From assembly GCF_002001125.1 (NCBI RefSeq), contig NZ_MUNV01000005.1, positions 372,001-436,000 of the forward strand: a stretch of 64,000 nt of DNA, given 5' to 3'. The stretch is from Rhodanobacter sp. B04. Lineage in GTDB: Bacteria > Pseudomonadota > Gammaproteobacteria > Xanthomonadales > Rhodanobacteraceae. Both the position numbers and the translations under genes were made by a program. Under the pieces are notes generated by a model. That model searched no databases, was not told the DNA's origin, and saw only the letters and a program-made list of their open reading frames with translations. Shown in pieces: positions 8,974 through 18,434 of this stretch. Position 1 is the stretch's first letter; each line of letters starts with the position of its first letter.

Positions 8974-9774
8974 ATGAACGCCCGCCCCAAGAAAAGCTTC
9001 GGCCAGCACTTCCTGCACGACCGTCGCTACATCGATCGCATCGTCAGCGCAGTCGCGCCGCGGCCGGATGACTTCATCATCGAAATCGGCCCCGGCGAAG
9101 GCGCACTGACGCTCCCGCTGCTGGCTGCCGCGGGCAAACTGACCGCGATCGAACTGGACACCGACCTGATCCCCGGTCTGCAGGCACGGGCCGCCTCGGC
9201 GGGCGAGCTGCATATCATCCACGCCGACGTGCTGAAGGTGAACTTCACCGCGCTGGCCCACAGCCACGGCGTGCCGCGTCTGCGCATCGCCGGCAACCTG
9301 CCCTACTACATCTCCAGTCCGATCCTGTTCCATTGCGTCGAGCACGCCGCGGCGATCCAGGACATGCATTTCATGCTGCAGAAAGAAGTGGTCGAGCGGA
9401 TGGCCGCCGAGCCCGGCAGCAAAGTCTACGGACGATTGTCCGTCATGCTGCAGCTGGCATGCCGGGTCGAACCGCTGTTCGACGTGCCACCTGAAGCCTT
9501 CCGGCCGCCACCAAAAGTGGAATCGTCCGTGGTGCGGCTGTTGCCGTTGCCTGCGGACGAGCTGCATGACGCCCGCCCCGAGCACGTTTATGCAGTGGTC
9601 AAGGCAGCATTTGGGCAGCGCCGCAAGACACTTGCCAACGCGCTCAAGCAGTTGCTGGACAGCGATGCGATCCGTCGCGCCGACGTCGACCCGAAAGCGC
9701 GCGCGGAAACACTCGCGCCGGCCGATTTCGTGCGACTGGCCAAGATCTATGGCAGCCTCGGCACCGCCGACTGA
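8974..9774 (+). CDS. ksgA: 16S rRNA (adenine1518-N6/adenine1519-N6)-dimethyltransferase KsgA
   Basis: 266 residues. The N-terminal KKSFGQHFLHD motif, the SAM-binding IEIGPGEGALT, and the catalytic NLPYYISSPIL (NLPY) motif identify KsgA/RsmA. KVESSVVRL and FGQRRKTL are conserved C-terminal elements. It dimethylates two adjacent adenosines in helix 45 of 16S rRNA late in 30S assembly. ATG at 8974 gives the family N-terminus; the extension upstream falls in the repeat and is not conserved. The pdxA-ksgA-apaG-apaH order is the classical enterobacterial one. Confidence 0.96.
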   Translation: MNARPKKSFGQHFLHDRRYIDRIVSAVAPRPDDFIIEIGPGEGALTLPLLAAAGKLTAIELDTDLIPGLQARAASAGELHIIHADVLKVNFTALAHSHGVPRLRIAGNLPYYISSPILFHCVEHAAAIQDMHFMLQKEVVERMAAEPGSKVYGRLSVMLQLACRVEPLFDVPPEAFRPPPKVESSVVRLLPLPADELHDARPEHVYAVVKAAFGQRRKTLANALKQLLDSDAIRRADVDPKARAETLAPADFVRLAKIYGSLGTAD

Positions 9775-9833
9775 TTCGCCGCCGATGTCGGTCGCGCCAC
9801 CCCATTCGCGACGACAGGCCTTACAATCGGGAC

Positions 9834-10217
9834 ATGAATGAAAAATCTTCCTACACGATCGACGTGCAGGTCGAAACCCGCTTCGTCCCCGATCAATCGA
9901 AGCCCGGTGACAATCGCTACGTTTTCGCCTACACCGTGACCCTGCGCAATGCCGGCGACATGCCGGCGCGCCTGCTCACCCGCCACTGGCTGATCACCGA
10001 CGCCAACGGCAAGGTGGAGGAAGTACGCGGCGACGGCGTGGTCGGCGAGCAGCCATGGATGCGTCCCGGCGACGATTTCGAGTACACCTCGGGCGCCGTG
10101 CTGGAGACCCCGGTGGGCACCATGGGCGGCAGCTACCAGATGTTGGCCGACGATGGCACCCAGTTCGACGCGCCGATTCCGACCTTCACCCTGTCCATCC
10201 CGCGTACGCTGCACTGA
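9834..10217 (+). CDS. apaG: ApaG domain protein
   Basis: 127 residues, full length for ApaG. A fibronectin-like fold is indicated by YVFAYTVTLRN, RLLTRHWLITDANG and the glycine-rich GDGVVGEQPWMRPGDDFEYTSG, then GTMGGSYQM. In enterobacteria apaG is co-transcribed with ksgA and apaH; its biochemical role remains poorly defined. It lies 59 bases after ksgA and 15 bases before apaH. Confidence 0.94.
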   Translation: MNEKSSYTIDVQVETRFVPDQSKPGDNRYVFAYTVTLRNAGDMPARLLTRHWLITDANGKVEEVRGDGVVGEQPWMRPGDDFEYTSGAVLETPVGTMGGSYQMLADDGTQFDAPIPTFTLSIPRTLH

Positions 10218-10232
10218 TGGCCCTGTTCTGAG

Positions 10233-11084
10233 ATGGCCATCTATGCGATCGGCGACATACAGGGCTGCTACCCCGAACTGCAACGCCTGCTGGACAAGCT
10301 TCGCTTTGACACGGCGCAGGACCAGCTGTGGTTCTGCGGCGACCTGGTCAACCGCGGCGGCCAGTCGCTGGAGACGCTGCGGCTGATCCACAGCCTGCGC
10401 GAACACAGCGTGGTGACCCTCGGCAACCATGACCTGAGCCTGCTGGCGATCGCCCAGCGGCGCCCGGATGCGCAGGCGCGGGTGAATCCCGAACTGCGCG
10501 AGGTGCTGTTCGCCGAGGATGCGCCAGTGCTGTTCGAATGGCTGCGCTCGCAGAAACTGCTGCACCACGACGAACAGCTCAACTGGACGATGGTGCATGC
10601 CGGCCTGGCACCGATGTGGACATTGCGACAAGCCCTGCGCTGCGCCCAGGATGTCGAGCGCGAACTGTCCAGCCCGCGGCATCCGCGCCTGCTGCGCAAC
10701 CTGTTCGGCAACCGGCCCGCGGTGTGGTCGAGCCGCCTGCAGGGACTGGATCGGCAGCGCGCCACGATCAACACGATGACGCGGATGCGCTATTGCGACG
10801 TCAACGGCCGCATCGATTTCGAAGCCAAGGACATTCCCGGCACGCAGAAGCCCGGACTCTACCCATGGTACGAGGTGCCCGGCATGCGCCGCCGCGATAC
10901 CCGCATCGTGTGCGGCCACTGGTCGGCACTAGGCCGTTTCGCAGGGCTCGGCGTGCATGCGATCGACACCGGCTGTGTCTGGGGCGGCCAGCTCACCGCA
11001 CTGCGGCTGGACAGCGAAGAGCCGCAATACATCACGGTCAATGCCGAGCCGCATCGCAAGCGGCCGCCCGGCGTCGAAGACTGA
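10233..11084 (+). CDS. apaH: Symmetrical bis(5'-nucleosyl)-tetraphosphatase ApaH
   Basis: 283 residues. Metallophosphoesterase motifs are in order: GDIQGCY (residues 7-13), GDLVNRG, GNHD, then VHAGLAP. The enzyme hydrolyses Ap4A to two ADP and decaps Np4-RNA in E. coli. Start ATG at 10233 gives the standard MAIYAIGDIQG N-terminus. It ends the lptD-apaH gene run, with a strong terminator immediately downstream. Confidence 0.96.
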   Translation: MAIYAIGDIQGCYPELQRLLDKLRFDTAQDQLWFCGDLVNRGGQSLETLRLIHSLREHSVVTLGNHDLSLLAIAQRRPDAQARVNPELREVLFAEDAPVLFEWLRSQKLLHHDEQLNWTMVHAGLAPMWTLRQALRCAQDVERELSSPRHPRLLRNLFGNRPAVWSSRLQGLDRQRATINTMTRMRYCDVNGRIDFEAKDIPGTQKPGLYPWYEVPGMRRRDTRIVCGHWSALGRFAGLGVHAIDTGCVWGGQLTALRLDSEEPQYITVNAEPHRKRPPGVED

Positions 11085-11092
11085 CGCAACGC

Positions 11093-11128
11093 CCATGAAA
11101 AACCCCGCCGCAGCGGGGTTTTTCATGG
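11093..11128. terminator. Perfect bidirectional rho-independent terminator between apaH and secA
   Basis: A 16-bp perfect stem (CCATGAAAAACCCCGC with its reverse complement) encloses a CGCA tetraloop. The core is CCCCGC/GCGGGG with a run of five A on one side and five T on the other, so it can stop transcripts from apaH (plus) and secA (minus). The convergent gene arrangement fits. Confidence 0.92.
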
Positions 11129-11133
11129 CTCAC

Positions 11134-13863
11134 TCAGGACAGCTGCCCGTGGCAGTGCTTGTATTTCTTGCCCGAGCCACACGGGCACGGGTCGTTGCGA
11201 CCGACCTTGGGGCCGTCCTGCGGCGAGTGCCGCGGCATCCCACCGGCCAGCGCCTGCGGCGCATCGCCCGCACCGAACGCGTCGACAGGTGCACCGCCAC
11301 CGGTGGCCAGCATCTGCTTCTGCAGGCGCTCGGCGATGCGCTGCTGCTCGGCCTCCATCGCGGCAACCTCCTCCTCGCTGCGAATGCGGATCCGCGCCAG
11401 CATCTGCACCACCTCGGCCTTGATCCGGTCGAGCATCTCGGAGAACAGCCTGAACGACTCGCGCTTGAACGCCTGCTTCGGATCCTGCTGCGCATAGCCG
11501 ACCAGGTAGATGCCCTGGCGCAGGTAATCCATGTTCGACAGATGATCCTTCCATGCGTTGTCGACCACGGTCAGCATGATGTGCTTTTCCAGCTGACGCA
11601 TGGTGTCCGCGCCGATCTGCGTCTCTTTCGCCTGGAACAGCTCGTTGATCGCGACACGCGCATGCTCGAGGATCATCTCGGCATCGACTTCGTGCTGCTG
11701 CTCGACCCAGTGCTTGAAATCGAGCGACAGGCCGAAGGCACCTTCCAGCTCGCGGTCGAGACCGGCCAGATCCCACTGCTCGTCAATGCTCTCGGCCGGC
11801 ACATGTGCGCGCACCATCGACTGCGCCACGTCCTCGCGGATGTCGGCGACGGTGGCCGACACATCGTCGCCCTCGAGCAGTTCGTCGCGCTGGCGATAAA
11901 TCACCTTGCGTTGGTCGTTGGCGACGTCGTCGAATTCCAGCAGATGCTTGCGGATGTCGAAGTTGTGCTGCTCGACCTTGCGCTGGGCCTTCTCGATCTG
12001 CCGGCTGATCATGCGATCCTCCAGCGCGTCGTCGTCTTTCATGCCGAAGCGCTTCATCCAGCGGATTAGGCCTTCGCCGCCGAAGATGCGCAGCAGGTTG
12101 TCTTCCAGCGACAGGTAGAAACGCGAGGAACCCGGGTCGCCCTGACGACCGGAACGGCCGCGCAGCTGGTTGTCGATGCGCCGCGATTCGTGCCGTTCGG
12201 TACCGATGATGTGCAAGCCGCCAGCGGCGAGCACCTGCTCGTGCAGCTTCTTCCACTCGGCCTTGACGCGCTGGCGATCCATCTCGCTGGCGCCCTCGGG
12301 CAATGCCGCCATCGCGGCGTCCAGGCTGCCGCCGAGCACGATGTCGGTACCGCGGCCGGCCATGTTGGTGGCGATGGTGACTTGCCCGGGCGCGCCGGCC
12401 TGCGCCACGATGTGCGCCTCGCGCTCGTGCTGCTTGGCATTGAGCACTTCGTGCGCCACGCCGGCCTTCTTCAACAGGCCCGACAGCAGCTCGGACACCT
12501 CGATCGAGGTGGTGCCGACCAGCACCGGCTGGCCGCGTTTGTGGCAATCCTTGATGTCCTCGATCACCGCGCGGTACTTCGGCTCCTGCGCGAGGAAGAT
12601 CATGTCCGAGTTGTCCTTGCGGATCATCGGCATGTGGGTGGGGATCACCACCACTTCGAGGCCGTAGATGCTCTGGAACTCGAACGCCTCGGTGTCGGCC
12701 GTGCCGGTCATGCCGGCCAGCTTCTTGTACATGCGGAACAGGTTCTGGAACGTCACCGTGGCCAGCGTCTGGTTCTCGCGCTGGATCGCCACGCCTTCCT
12801 TCGCCTCGACCGCCTGGTGCAGGCCGTCGGACCAGCGACGGCCCGGCAGGGTGCGGCCGGTGAATTCGTCGACGATGATCACTTCGCCGTCGCGCACGAT
12901 GTAATCCACGTCGCGCTGGTAAATGCCGTTGGCGCGCAGCGCAGCGTTGAGGTGATGCACCACCGCCAGGTTCTTCGAATCGTACAGGCCGCTGTCCTGC
13001 TCGATCACGCCCGCAGCGCGCAGCAGTTCGTCAGCGTGCTGCATGCCCGCTTCGGACAGATGCACCTGTTTTTGCTTCTCGTCGACCCAGTAGTCGCCGT
13101 CGCCGTCTTCCTCGGTCTGCCGGACCATCTGCGGCACGATCTTGTTCACCGCCAGATACAGCTGCGGGGAATCCTCGGCCGGCCCGGAGATGATCAGCGG
13201 CGTGCGCGCCTCGTCGATCAGGATCGAGTCGACTTCGTCGACGATCGCGTAGTGCAGGCCGCGCTGGTAGCGCTGCTCCTTGCTCAGCGCCATGTTGTCG
13301 CGCAGGTAGTCGAAACCGAATTCGTTGTTGGTGCCGTAGGTGATGTCGGCGGCGTAGGCCGCGTGCTTGTCGGCGTGATCCATGCCCGGATACACCACGC
13401 CCACATTCAGGCCGAGGAAGTTGTACAACTTGCCCATCTGCGCCGAGTCACGGCGAGCCAGGTAGTCGTTGACCGTGACCACGTGCACGCCCTTGCCGGC
13501 GAGCGCATTGAGATACACCGGCAGCGTGCCGACCAGGGTCTTGCCTTCGCCGGTGCGCATCTCGGCGATCTTGCCGGAATGCAGCACCATGCCGCCGATC
13601 ATCTGCACGTCGTAATGGCGCATGCCGAGCGTGCGCTTGGCCGCTTCGCGCACTACCGCAAACGCCTCCGGCAGCAGCTTGTCCAGTGATTCGCCCTCGG
13701 CGATCCGCTGCTTGAACTCGGCGGTCTTGCCGCGCAGGGCATCGTCACTGAGCTTCTCGAACTCGGCTTCCAGCGCGTTGATACGGGTAACGGATCGGGA
13801 AAGCTGACGCAGTACGCGATCGTTGCGGCTACCGAACAGGCTCGTCAGGGCACGATTGAACAT
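11134..13863 (-). CDS. secA: Preprotein translocase ATPase SecA
   Basis: 909 residues, full length. Walker A ([14 protein letters not shown], near residue 105), [19 protein letters not shown] (DEAD-type Walker B and nearby), the [16 protein letters not shown] motif, the preprotein crosslinking region, and the C-terminal zinc-binding [17 protein letters not shown] tail are all present. SecA drives protein export through SecYEG. It terminates at the shared hairpin with apaH. Upstream on the same strand is an M23 peptidase gene about 210 bases away rather than the secM of E. coli. Confidence 0.97.
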   Translation of the reverse strand: MFNRALTSLFGSRNDRVLRQLSRSVTRINALEAEFEKLSDDALRGKTAEFKQRIAEGESLDKLLPEAFAVVREAAKRTLGMRHYDVQMIGGMVLHSGKIAEMRTGEGKTLVGTLPVYLNALAGKGVHVVTVNDYLARRDSAQMGKLYNFLGLNVGVVYPGMDHADKHAAYAADITYGTNNEFGFDYLRDNMALSKEQRYQRGLHYAIVDEVDSILIDEARTPLIISGPAEDSPQLYLAVNKIVPQMVRQTEEDGDGDYWVDEKQKQVHLSEAGMQHADELLRAAGVIEQDSGLYDSKNLAVVHHLNAALRANGIYQRDVDYIVRDGEVIIVDEFTGRTLPGRRWSDGLHQAVEAKEGVAIQRENQTLATVTFQNLFRMYKKLAGMTGTADTEAFEFQSIYGLEVVVIPTHMPMIRKDNSDMIFLAQEPKYRAVIEDIKDCHKRGQPVLVGTTSIEVSELLSGLLKKAGVAHEVLNAKQHEREAHIVAQAGAPGQVTIATNMAGRGTDIVLGGSLDAAMAALPEGASEMDRQRVKAEWKKLHEQVLAAGGLHIIGTERHESRRIDNQLRGRSGRQGDPGSSRFYLSLEDNLLRIFGGEGLIRWMKRFGMKDDDALEDRMISRQIEKAQRKVEQHNFDIRKHLLEFDDVANDQRKVIYRQRDELLEGDDVSATVADIREDVAQSMVRAHVPAESIDEQWDLAGLDRELEGAFGLSLDFKHWVEQQHEVDAEMILEHARVAINELFQAKETQIGADTMRQLEKHIMLTVVDNAWKDHLSNMDYLRQGIYLVGYAQQDPKQAFKRESFRLFSEMLDRIKAEVVQMLARIRIRSEEEVAAMEAEQQRIAERLQKQMLATGGGAPVDAFGAGDAPQALAGGMPRHSPQDGPKVGRNDPCPCGSGKKYKHCHGQLS

Positions 13864-14077
13864 CGATCTTCCGGATAGGGAAACAGGTTACCCGTGGCGG
13901 TCACGGGCCAATCGGGCATCTTACTACATGCCCACCACGGCAGACCCATGCCAAAGAACCGCCATGACACCGGCCGTCCACCGCCATACGGCCGACACCG
14001 CCCTGCGGACCGGGCCAAGAAGACCAATGGCGCCAGCCGCGACAGGATTCAAGGGAGGCGCGGCCTGGTCCCTCGCG

Positions 14078-15007
14078 CTAGCGATGGTTGCGGACAAAAG
14101 CGAGTGGATTGACCACGCGGCCGCCGTACCAGACCTCGAAATGCACATGGGAGCCGGTCGAACGCCCGGTGGAGCCGGCCTGGGCAATCACGTCGCCGAC
14201 CTGCACGTGCTGGCCCGGATGCACGTCCAGCGCACTGTTGTGCGCATAGCGCGTCATGTAGCCATTGCCATGGTCGATCTCGACCACGTTGCCATAGCCG
14301 CTGCGCACACCGGCAAAGGTCACCATGCCCTCGGCCACGGCATGCACGGGCGTGCCGAACGGCGTCGAGATATCGATACCGGTATGCCGCGCAGAATGGC
14401 CATCGAACGGATCCGGGCGTGCACCGAAATAGGATGAGATATAGCCTGGCACCGGCATCCCGGTCGGCTTCAGGTTCGACTCGATGCGGGCATCCAGCAG
14501 CAGGCTCTGCAGGGCCGACAGTTGCGCCTGCTGGGTGTCCAGCTGGCTGGCCAGCTGGTTGATGCTGCTGTCGAGCGCCGGCGGCAAGGCATAGGCGCCG
14601 CCGCTGACATCCTCGACACCGCCCACTGCGGGCGACTGATCGAAATTGAATTCGCCGTCATCGAGCTTGCCGACCTGCACCAGACGCTCGCCGAGGGCAT
14701 TCAGCCGGGTCGACTGTGCCTGCAGCTGGCCCAGCTTGACCGCCAGCGCATCCAGCCCGCGCTGTGCGTCCTCGCGCACGCCGCCCAGCTGCGCGTGCTG
14801 CTGTTTGATCTGCTGCTGGAGATCACGGATTTCCGCCAGTGCCCGATCACGCGGGCTGGCTACCGTCAAGGCCAGCACCACGCCGACCCCGATACAGCCG
14901 AGGATCGCCACGGCCAGCGCCGAAAACAGCTTCCAGCGCAGGCGCCGGTCAGCCAGATCGAGGGTCTTCGGCAATTTCCTGGCGCGTGATACGAGTATGA
15001 TTTGCAT
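14078..15007 (-). CDS. M23 family metallopeptidase with coiled coil (LytM/EnvC-like)
   Basis: 309 residues. One N-terminal transmembrane helix (about residues 29-50) is followed by a coiled-coil region rich in Gln/Leu (AEIRDLQQQIKQQHAQLGG onwards) and a C-terminal LytM domain. The zinc ligands are intact: HTGIDIS carries the first His and Asp, and GSHVHFEV provides the HxH pair. An active peptidoglycan endopeptidase on the periplasmic face is therefore predicted. The ATG at 15007 has GGAAAG upstream. It occupies the position of secM, between secA and the lpxC/DUF721 side, an arrangement I associate with Xanthomonadales. Confidence 0.9.
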   Translation of the reverse strand: MQIILVSRARKLPKTLDLADRRLRWKLFSALAVAILGCIGVGVVLALTVASPRDRALAEIRDLQQQIKQQHAQLGGVREDAQRGLDALAVKLGQLQAQSTRLNALGERLVQVGKLDDGEFNFDQSPAVGGVEDVSGGAYALPPALDSSINQLASQLDTQQAQLSALQSLLLDARIESNLKPTGMPVPGYISSYFGARPDPFDGHSARHTGIDISTPFGTPVHAVAEGMVTFAGVRSGYGNVVEIDHGNGYMTRYAHNSALDVHPGQHVQVGDVIAQAGSTGRSTGSHVHFEVWYGGRVVNPLAFVRNHR

Positions 15008-15034
15008 GTCTTTCCAACATCGAATTCCGGCACC

Positions 15035-15499
15035 ATGCAGCGAGCCGCTCCAGCCCTTTCCCGCCGCACCGGCAACGGACCGAAGTCCCTTGCCGAATGT
15101 GGCTCCTTCGCGACGCTGGCCAGAAAGGCTGGCGCGCTCGAAGCGCTGGACCGCGCACTGCGCCAGACGTTGCCATCGCCGTTGCGCGAGCAGGTGAGAT
15201 TCGCCGACCTGCGCAACGACCGCCTCGTCTTTCTGGCGTCTTCACCGGCCTGGGCATCGCGTCTGCGTTTGATGCAGACGCAGATCCTTGCCACCGCAGG
15301 CGCCATCGGCACCTGCGCCAGTTCAGTCACCGTGAAAGTGGCCCCCCAACCACCGGCCACCATCGAGCCGGATCGGTCGAAACCGCTTTCGCCAACGGCA
15401 GCCACCCATCTCCGGGCCGCTGCCGCATCACTCACAGACCCCGAATTGCGAGTGCTGTTCCTGGAGTTGGCGTCCCTCGCCGAGACCACTGATTCCTGA
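15035..15499 (+). CDS. DUF721/DciA-family protein
   Basis: 154 residues. The segment PSPLREQVRFADLRNDRLVF followed by ASSPAWASRLRLMQ matches the DUF721 core, the family of DciA, a replicative helicase DnaB loader or operator in bacteria lacking DnaC. The C-terminal third (PQPPATIEPDRSKP...) is low complexity. It is divergent from the M23 gene, with start codons only 27 bases apart. A TATGAT hexamer at 14996-15001 could be its -10 element, which would place the promoter inside the neighbouring coding sequence. A TTG at 15002 is a less likely start. Confidence 0.78.
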   Translation: MQRAAPALSRRTGNGPKSLAECGSFATLARKAGALEALDRALRQTLPSPLREQVRFADLRNDRLVFLASSPAWASRLRLMQTQILATAGAIGTCASSVTVKVAPQPPATIEPDRSKPLSPTAATHLRAAAASLTDPELRVLFLELASLAETTDS

Positions 15500-15505
15500 G
15501 CCTGC

Positions 15506-15524
15506 GGAACGCCTTAAGCGTTCC
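15506..15524 (+). terminator. Small hairpin after the DUF721 gene
   Basis: A perfect 7-bp stem GGAACGC/GCGTTCC with a 5-base loop starts 7 bases after the DUF721 stop. No T run follows, so it is at best a weak terminator or an mRNA 3' stabiliser. Confidence 0.35.
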
Positions 15525-15676
15525 ATGTCGCCTGGCCTGCTACAGCGCGACGGGGCATCGAACCCGTCACGCGTGAATCGAAGCTTGGGTTTATACCACG
15601 CAGTTCCGCCTGCCGACAGCCGCCCCGGCATATTCATATGCAACTGAATCAGATCCGCGGGCGAATTCACAAAAAT

Positions 15677-15708
15677 GAAACGGCCGTGTCGTAAGACACG
15701 GCCGTTTC
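15677..15708 (-). terminator. Rho-independent terminator of lpxC (end of dcw cluster)
   Basis: A 14-bp perfect stem (GAAACGGCCGTGTC and its complement) with a GTAA loop. Read on the minus strand it is followed within two bases by five T residues. It lies 34 bases downstream of the lpxC stop and closes the large minus-strand cluster. Confidence 0.88.
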
Positions 15709-15741
15709 GTTTGGAGCTTGCGCCTGAACCCTGCGGCGGAT

Positions 15742-16656
15742 TCAGACCGCCTGTGCAGGATGCGCGTAGGAGATCGGCGACGTGGCCGGATCGTCCTGGT
15801 AGCTGACCTCTTCCCACGCCGTGGCATCGGCCATCAGCGTGCGCAGCAGCTTGTTGTTGAGTTCGTGTCCCGACTTGTGCGCGTGATAGGCGCCGATCAG
15901 GCTGTGGCCGAGCAGGTAAAGATCGCCGATCGCATCGAGGATCTTGTGCTTGACGAACTCGTCTTCGTAACGAAGGCCGTCCTCATTCAGCACGCGGTAG
16001 TCATCCAGCACCACGGCGTTGTCCATCGAGCCGCCCAAGGCGAGGTTGTGCTCGCGCAGCATCTCGATGTCGCGCATGAAGCCGAAGGTGCGGGCGCGGC
16101 TCACTTCCTTGACGAAGGAGGTGGTGGAGAAATCGATCTCGGCACGCGAAGTGCGCTTGCTGATGATCGGGTGGTTGAAGTCGATCGAGAAGCCCACCTT
16201 GAAGCCCTCGAACGGCTCGAAGCTGGCCCACTTGTCGCCTTCCTGCACCTTCACCGGCTTGCGGATGCGGATGAAGCGCTTGGCGACATTCTGTTCTTCG
16301 ATGCCGGCAGATTGCAGCAGGAACACGAACGGACCGGCACTGCCATCCATGATCGGCACTTCCGGCGCCGACAGGTCGACGTAGGCATTGTCGATACCCA
16401 GGCCCGCCATCGCGGAGAGCAGATGTTCGACCGTGGATACACGCGCGTCCCCATTCACCAGCGTGGTCGACAATCGCGTGTCGCCGACGTTGTCCTGGCG
16501 GGCGCGGAAGTCCACCGGCGGACTGAGGTCGGTGCGGCGAAAAACGATGCCGGTATTGGGTGCTGCCGGACGCAGCGTCATGTACACCTTGTCACCGGTG
16601 TGCAAACCCACGCCGGTGGCCCGGATGATGTTCTTGAGCGTACGCTGCTTGATCAT
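15742..16656 (-). CDS. lpxC: UDP-3-O-acyl-N-acetylglucosamine deacetylase LpxC
   Basis: 304 residues. [21 protein letters not shown] is the standard N-terminus, which fixes the ATG at 16656. [16 protein letters not shown] carries the zinc-binding His, and HKILDAIGD (His near residue 237 and Asp) carries the other two ligands; [14 protein letters not shown] contains the catalytic His. LpxC performs the committed step of lipid A synthesis. It is the last gene of the dcw-lpxC order and is separated from ftsZ by about 457 bases with its own candidate promoter. Confidence 0.97.
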   Translation of the reverse strand: MIKQRTLKNIIRATGVGLHTGDKVYMTLRPAAPNTGIVFRRTDLSPPVDFRARQDNVGDTRLSTTLVNGDARVSTVEHLLSAMAGLGIDNAYVDLSAPEVPIMDGSAGPFVFLLQSAGIEEQNVAKRFIRIRKPVKVQEGDKWASFEPFEGFKVGFSIDFNHPIISKRTSRAEIDFSTTSFVKEVSRARTFGFMRDIEMLREHNLALGGSMDNAVVLDDYRVLNEDGLRYEDEFVKHKILDAIGDLYLLGHSLIGAYHAHKSGHELNNKLLRTLMADATAWEEVSYQDDPATSPISYAHPAQAV

Positions 16657-16697
16657 TTTTGTTGGTACCCGTGGAGGCAGCAGCCAATCAGGGGCGG

Positions 16698-16725
16698 ATG
16701 CTAACACAGTTTTAACCTGTGACAA
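16698..16725 (-). promoter_or_regulatory. Candidate sigma70 promoter of lpxC
   Basis: On the minus strand, TTGTCA (-35, 16720-16725) is separated by 16 bases from TAGCAT (-10, 16698-16703), about 40 bases upstream of the lpxC start. The rest of 16726-17113, between this promoter and the ftsZ stop, contains no gene I can support. A weak CTCC/GGAG hairpin just after ftsZ lacks a T run. Confidence 0.42.
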
Positions 16726-17113
16726 TAGCAAACCGCACCGTACAGTCTGATTAAGTCTTCATGTTTCTTTCATGCTCGACACACGTGCACTTTCAGGGCT
16801 GTTTCTTCCGCCATCCGGCGTATCGACACGACATCCCATGCCAGGGACGGGAGTCCGGCACGGGATATCGAACCAGCCGGCGCGCACAGAGCCGCACGGC
16901 TGATCATGCGCCATCCGGACGCACAGTCTTGCTGCTTCACCCACGAACAGCGATCCGATTGCAGCCAACCCTACCTGCCGCCCACGACCTGAAACCGACC
17001 GGGACAACACCGCCCCGGCTGCAGACAGCCGGGATGGACACGCTGGTGGACTGACCCGCATAACGGACATTCGTTCAATTTTTTCGCATCTCCTTAACCG
17101 GAGCGATCCAACC

Positions 17114-18304
17114 TCAGTCGGCCTGACGCCGCAGGAACGCCGGAATATCCAGGTAATCGAAGCCCGGCTCGGCATTCTTGGCCGGCGCGGCGGATTCCGA
17201 ACGACTGGGGTTGTTGACCATCATCTCCGGGCTCGCGTAATCGACCACCTCGTTGCCGGTGCCGGTACGCAACACCACCGGGCGCGGGCGCATCTGCATC
17301 TGCTGTGTCTCGACCATGCGCATCGGCGGCTGCTGACGCGAGGCGACGGCACGGTTGAGGCCGGTAGCCACCACGGTGACGCGCACGTCGTCCTTCATTT
17401 CCGGATCGAGCGAGGTGCCGATCACCACGGTGGCGTCTTCACTGGCGAAGTCATGGATGATACGACCGATTTCGTCGAATTCGCGCATGGTCAGGTTCGG
17501 ACCGGCGGTGACGTTGACCAGGATGCCGCAGGCGCCGTTGAGATTGACGTCTTCCAGCAGCGGGTTCTTGATCGCCGCCTCGGCCGCCGCCTGGGCGCGG
17601 TCGTCGCCACGGGCAGTGCCCGAGCCCATCATGGCCAGACCCATTTCCGACATCACGGTGCGCACGTCCGCAAAGTCGACGTTGATCAGGCCCGGGGCGG
17701 TGATCAGGTCGGCAATCCCCTGCACGGCGCCCTGCAGCACGTCGTTGGCGGCCTTGAACGCATTCAGCAGGGTGACGTCGCGGCCGAGCACGCTGAGCAG
17801 CTTCTCGTTCGGCACGGTGATCAGCGAATCGACGTGCTGCGACAGGTCCTCGATGCCCTTCAGGGCAACCTGCATGCGCCGGCGACCCTCGAACGGGAAC
17901 GGCTTGGTCACTACCGCCACGGTGAGGATGCCCTTTTCCTTGGCCAGCTGCGCCACCACCGGCGCCGCGCCGGTGCCGGTGCCGCCGCCCATGCCGGCGG
18001 TGATGAACACCATGTCGGCGCCTTCGAGCATCGCCTCGATGCGTTCGCGGTCTTCCAGCGCCGCCTGACGGCCGACCTCGGGATTGGCGCCGGCACCGAG
18101 ACCCTTGGTCACGTTGCCACCGAGCTGCAGGTGGGTACGCGAGCCGCAGCTGGTCATTGCCTGCGCATCGGTATTGGCGACGACGAACTCGACGCCTTCG
18201 ATATTGGAGTTGAGCATGTGCGCCACGGCATTGCCGCCGCCGCCGCCCACGCCGATGACTTTGATCACTGCATTGGGTGCGAGTTTATCGATCAGTTCAA
18301 ACAT
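17114..18304 (-). CDS. ftsZ: Cell division GTPase FtsZ
   Basis: 396 residues. The [17 protein letters not shown] segment, the tubulin signature [10 protein letters not shown] near residues 104-113, and [11 protein letters not shown] are diagnostic. The C-terminal [14 protein letters not shown] is the conserved tail that binds FtsA and ZipA. FtsZ polymerises into the division ring. ATG at 18304 follows a strong GGAGG ribosome-binding site; in-frame codons further upstream are outside the family N-terminus. A 130-base gap from ftsA breaks the overlapping-gene pattern of the cluster, so ftsZ may have additional promoters. Confidence 0.98.
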   Translation of the reverse strand: MFELIDKLAPNAVIKVIGVGGGGGNAVAHMLNSNIEGVEFVVANTDAQAMTSCGSRTHLQLGGNVTKGLGAGANPEVGRQAALEDRERIEAMLEGADMVFITAGMGGGTGTGAAPVVAQLAKEKGILTVAVVTKPFPFEGRRRMQVALKGIEDLSQHVDSLITVPNEKLLSVLGRDVTLLNAFKAANDVLQGAVQGIADLITAPGLINVDFADVRTVMSEMGLAMMGSGTARGDDRAQAAAEAAIKNPLLEDVNLNGACGILVNVTAGPNLTMREFDEIGRIIHDFASEDATVVIGTSLDPEMKDDVRVTVVATGLNRAVASRQQPPMRMVETQQMQMRPRPVVLRTGTGNEVVDYASPEMMVNNPSRSESAAPAKNAEPGFDYLDIPAFLRRQAD

Positions 18305-18434
18305 TTCCCGTCCTCCGTAGAGTTGTTGTCGTTGTAACCTCCGGATCGCGACTCCTGTCGGTCCGTGGTGGTGGGCGGATATCCTTCCGCCCGGAGCGAC
18401 GCGTCCTGCGTCGCCCAAAAGTCAAAAACGACCA

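Noticed and set aside
12190-13689. Long plus-strand reading frame (499 codons) opposite secA
   Set aside because: It is antisense to a strongly conserved gene, has no family-like motifs, and is rich in His/Arg/Val as expected from high-GC complementary frames. Similar long shadows opposite murC (21380-23122), murE (27598-29256) and ftsI (28821-31346) were rejected for the same reason.
15549-15568. Sequence resembling a tRNA T-arm (GGGTTCGATGCCC on the minus strand)
   Set aside because: No matching acceptor, D-arm or anticodon arm can be built around it; it is only a small hairpin.
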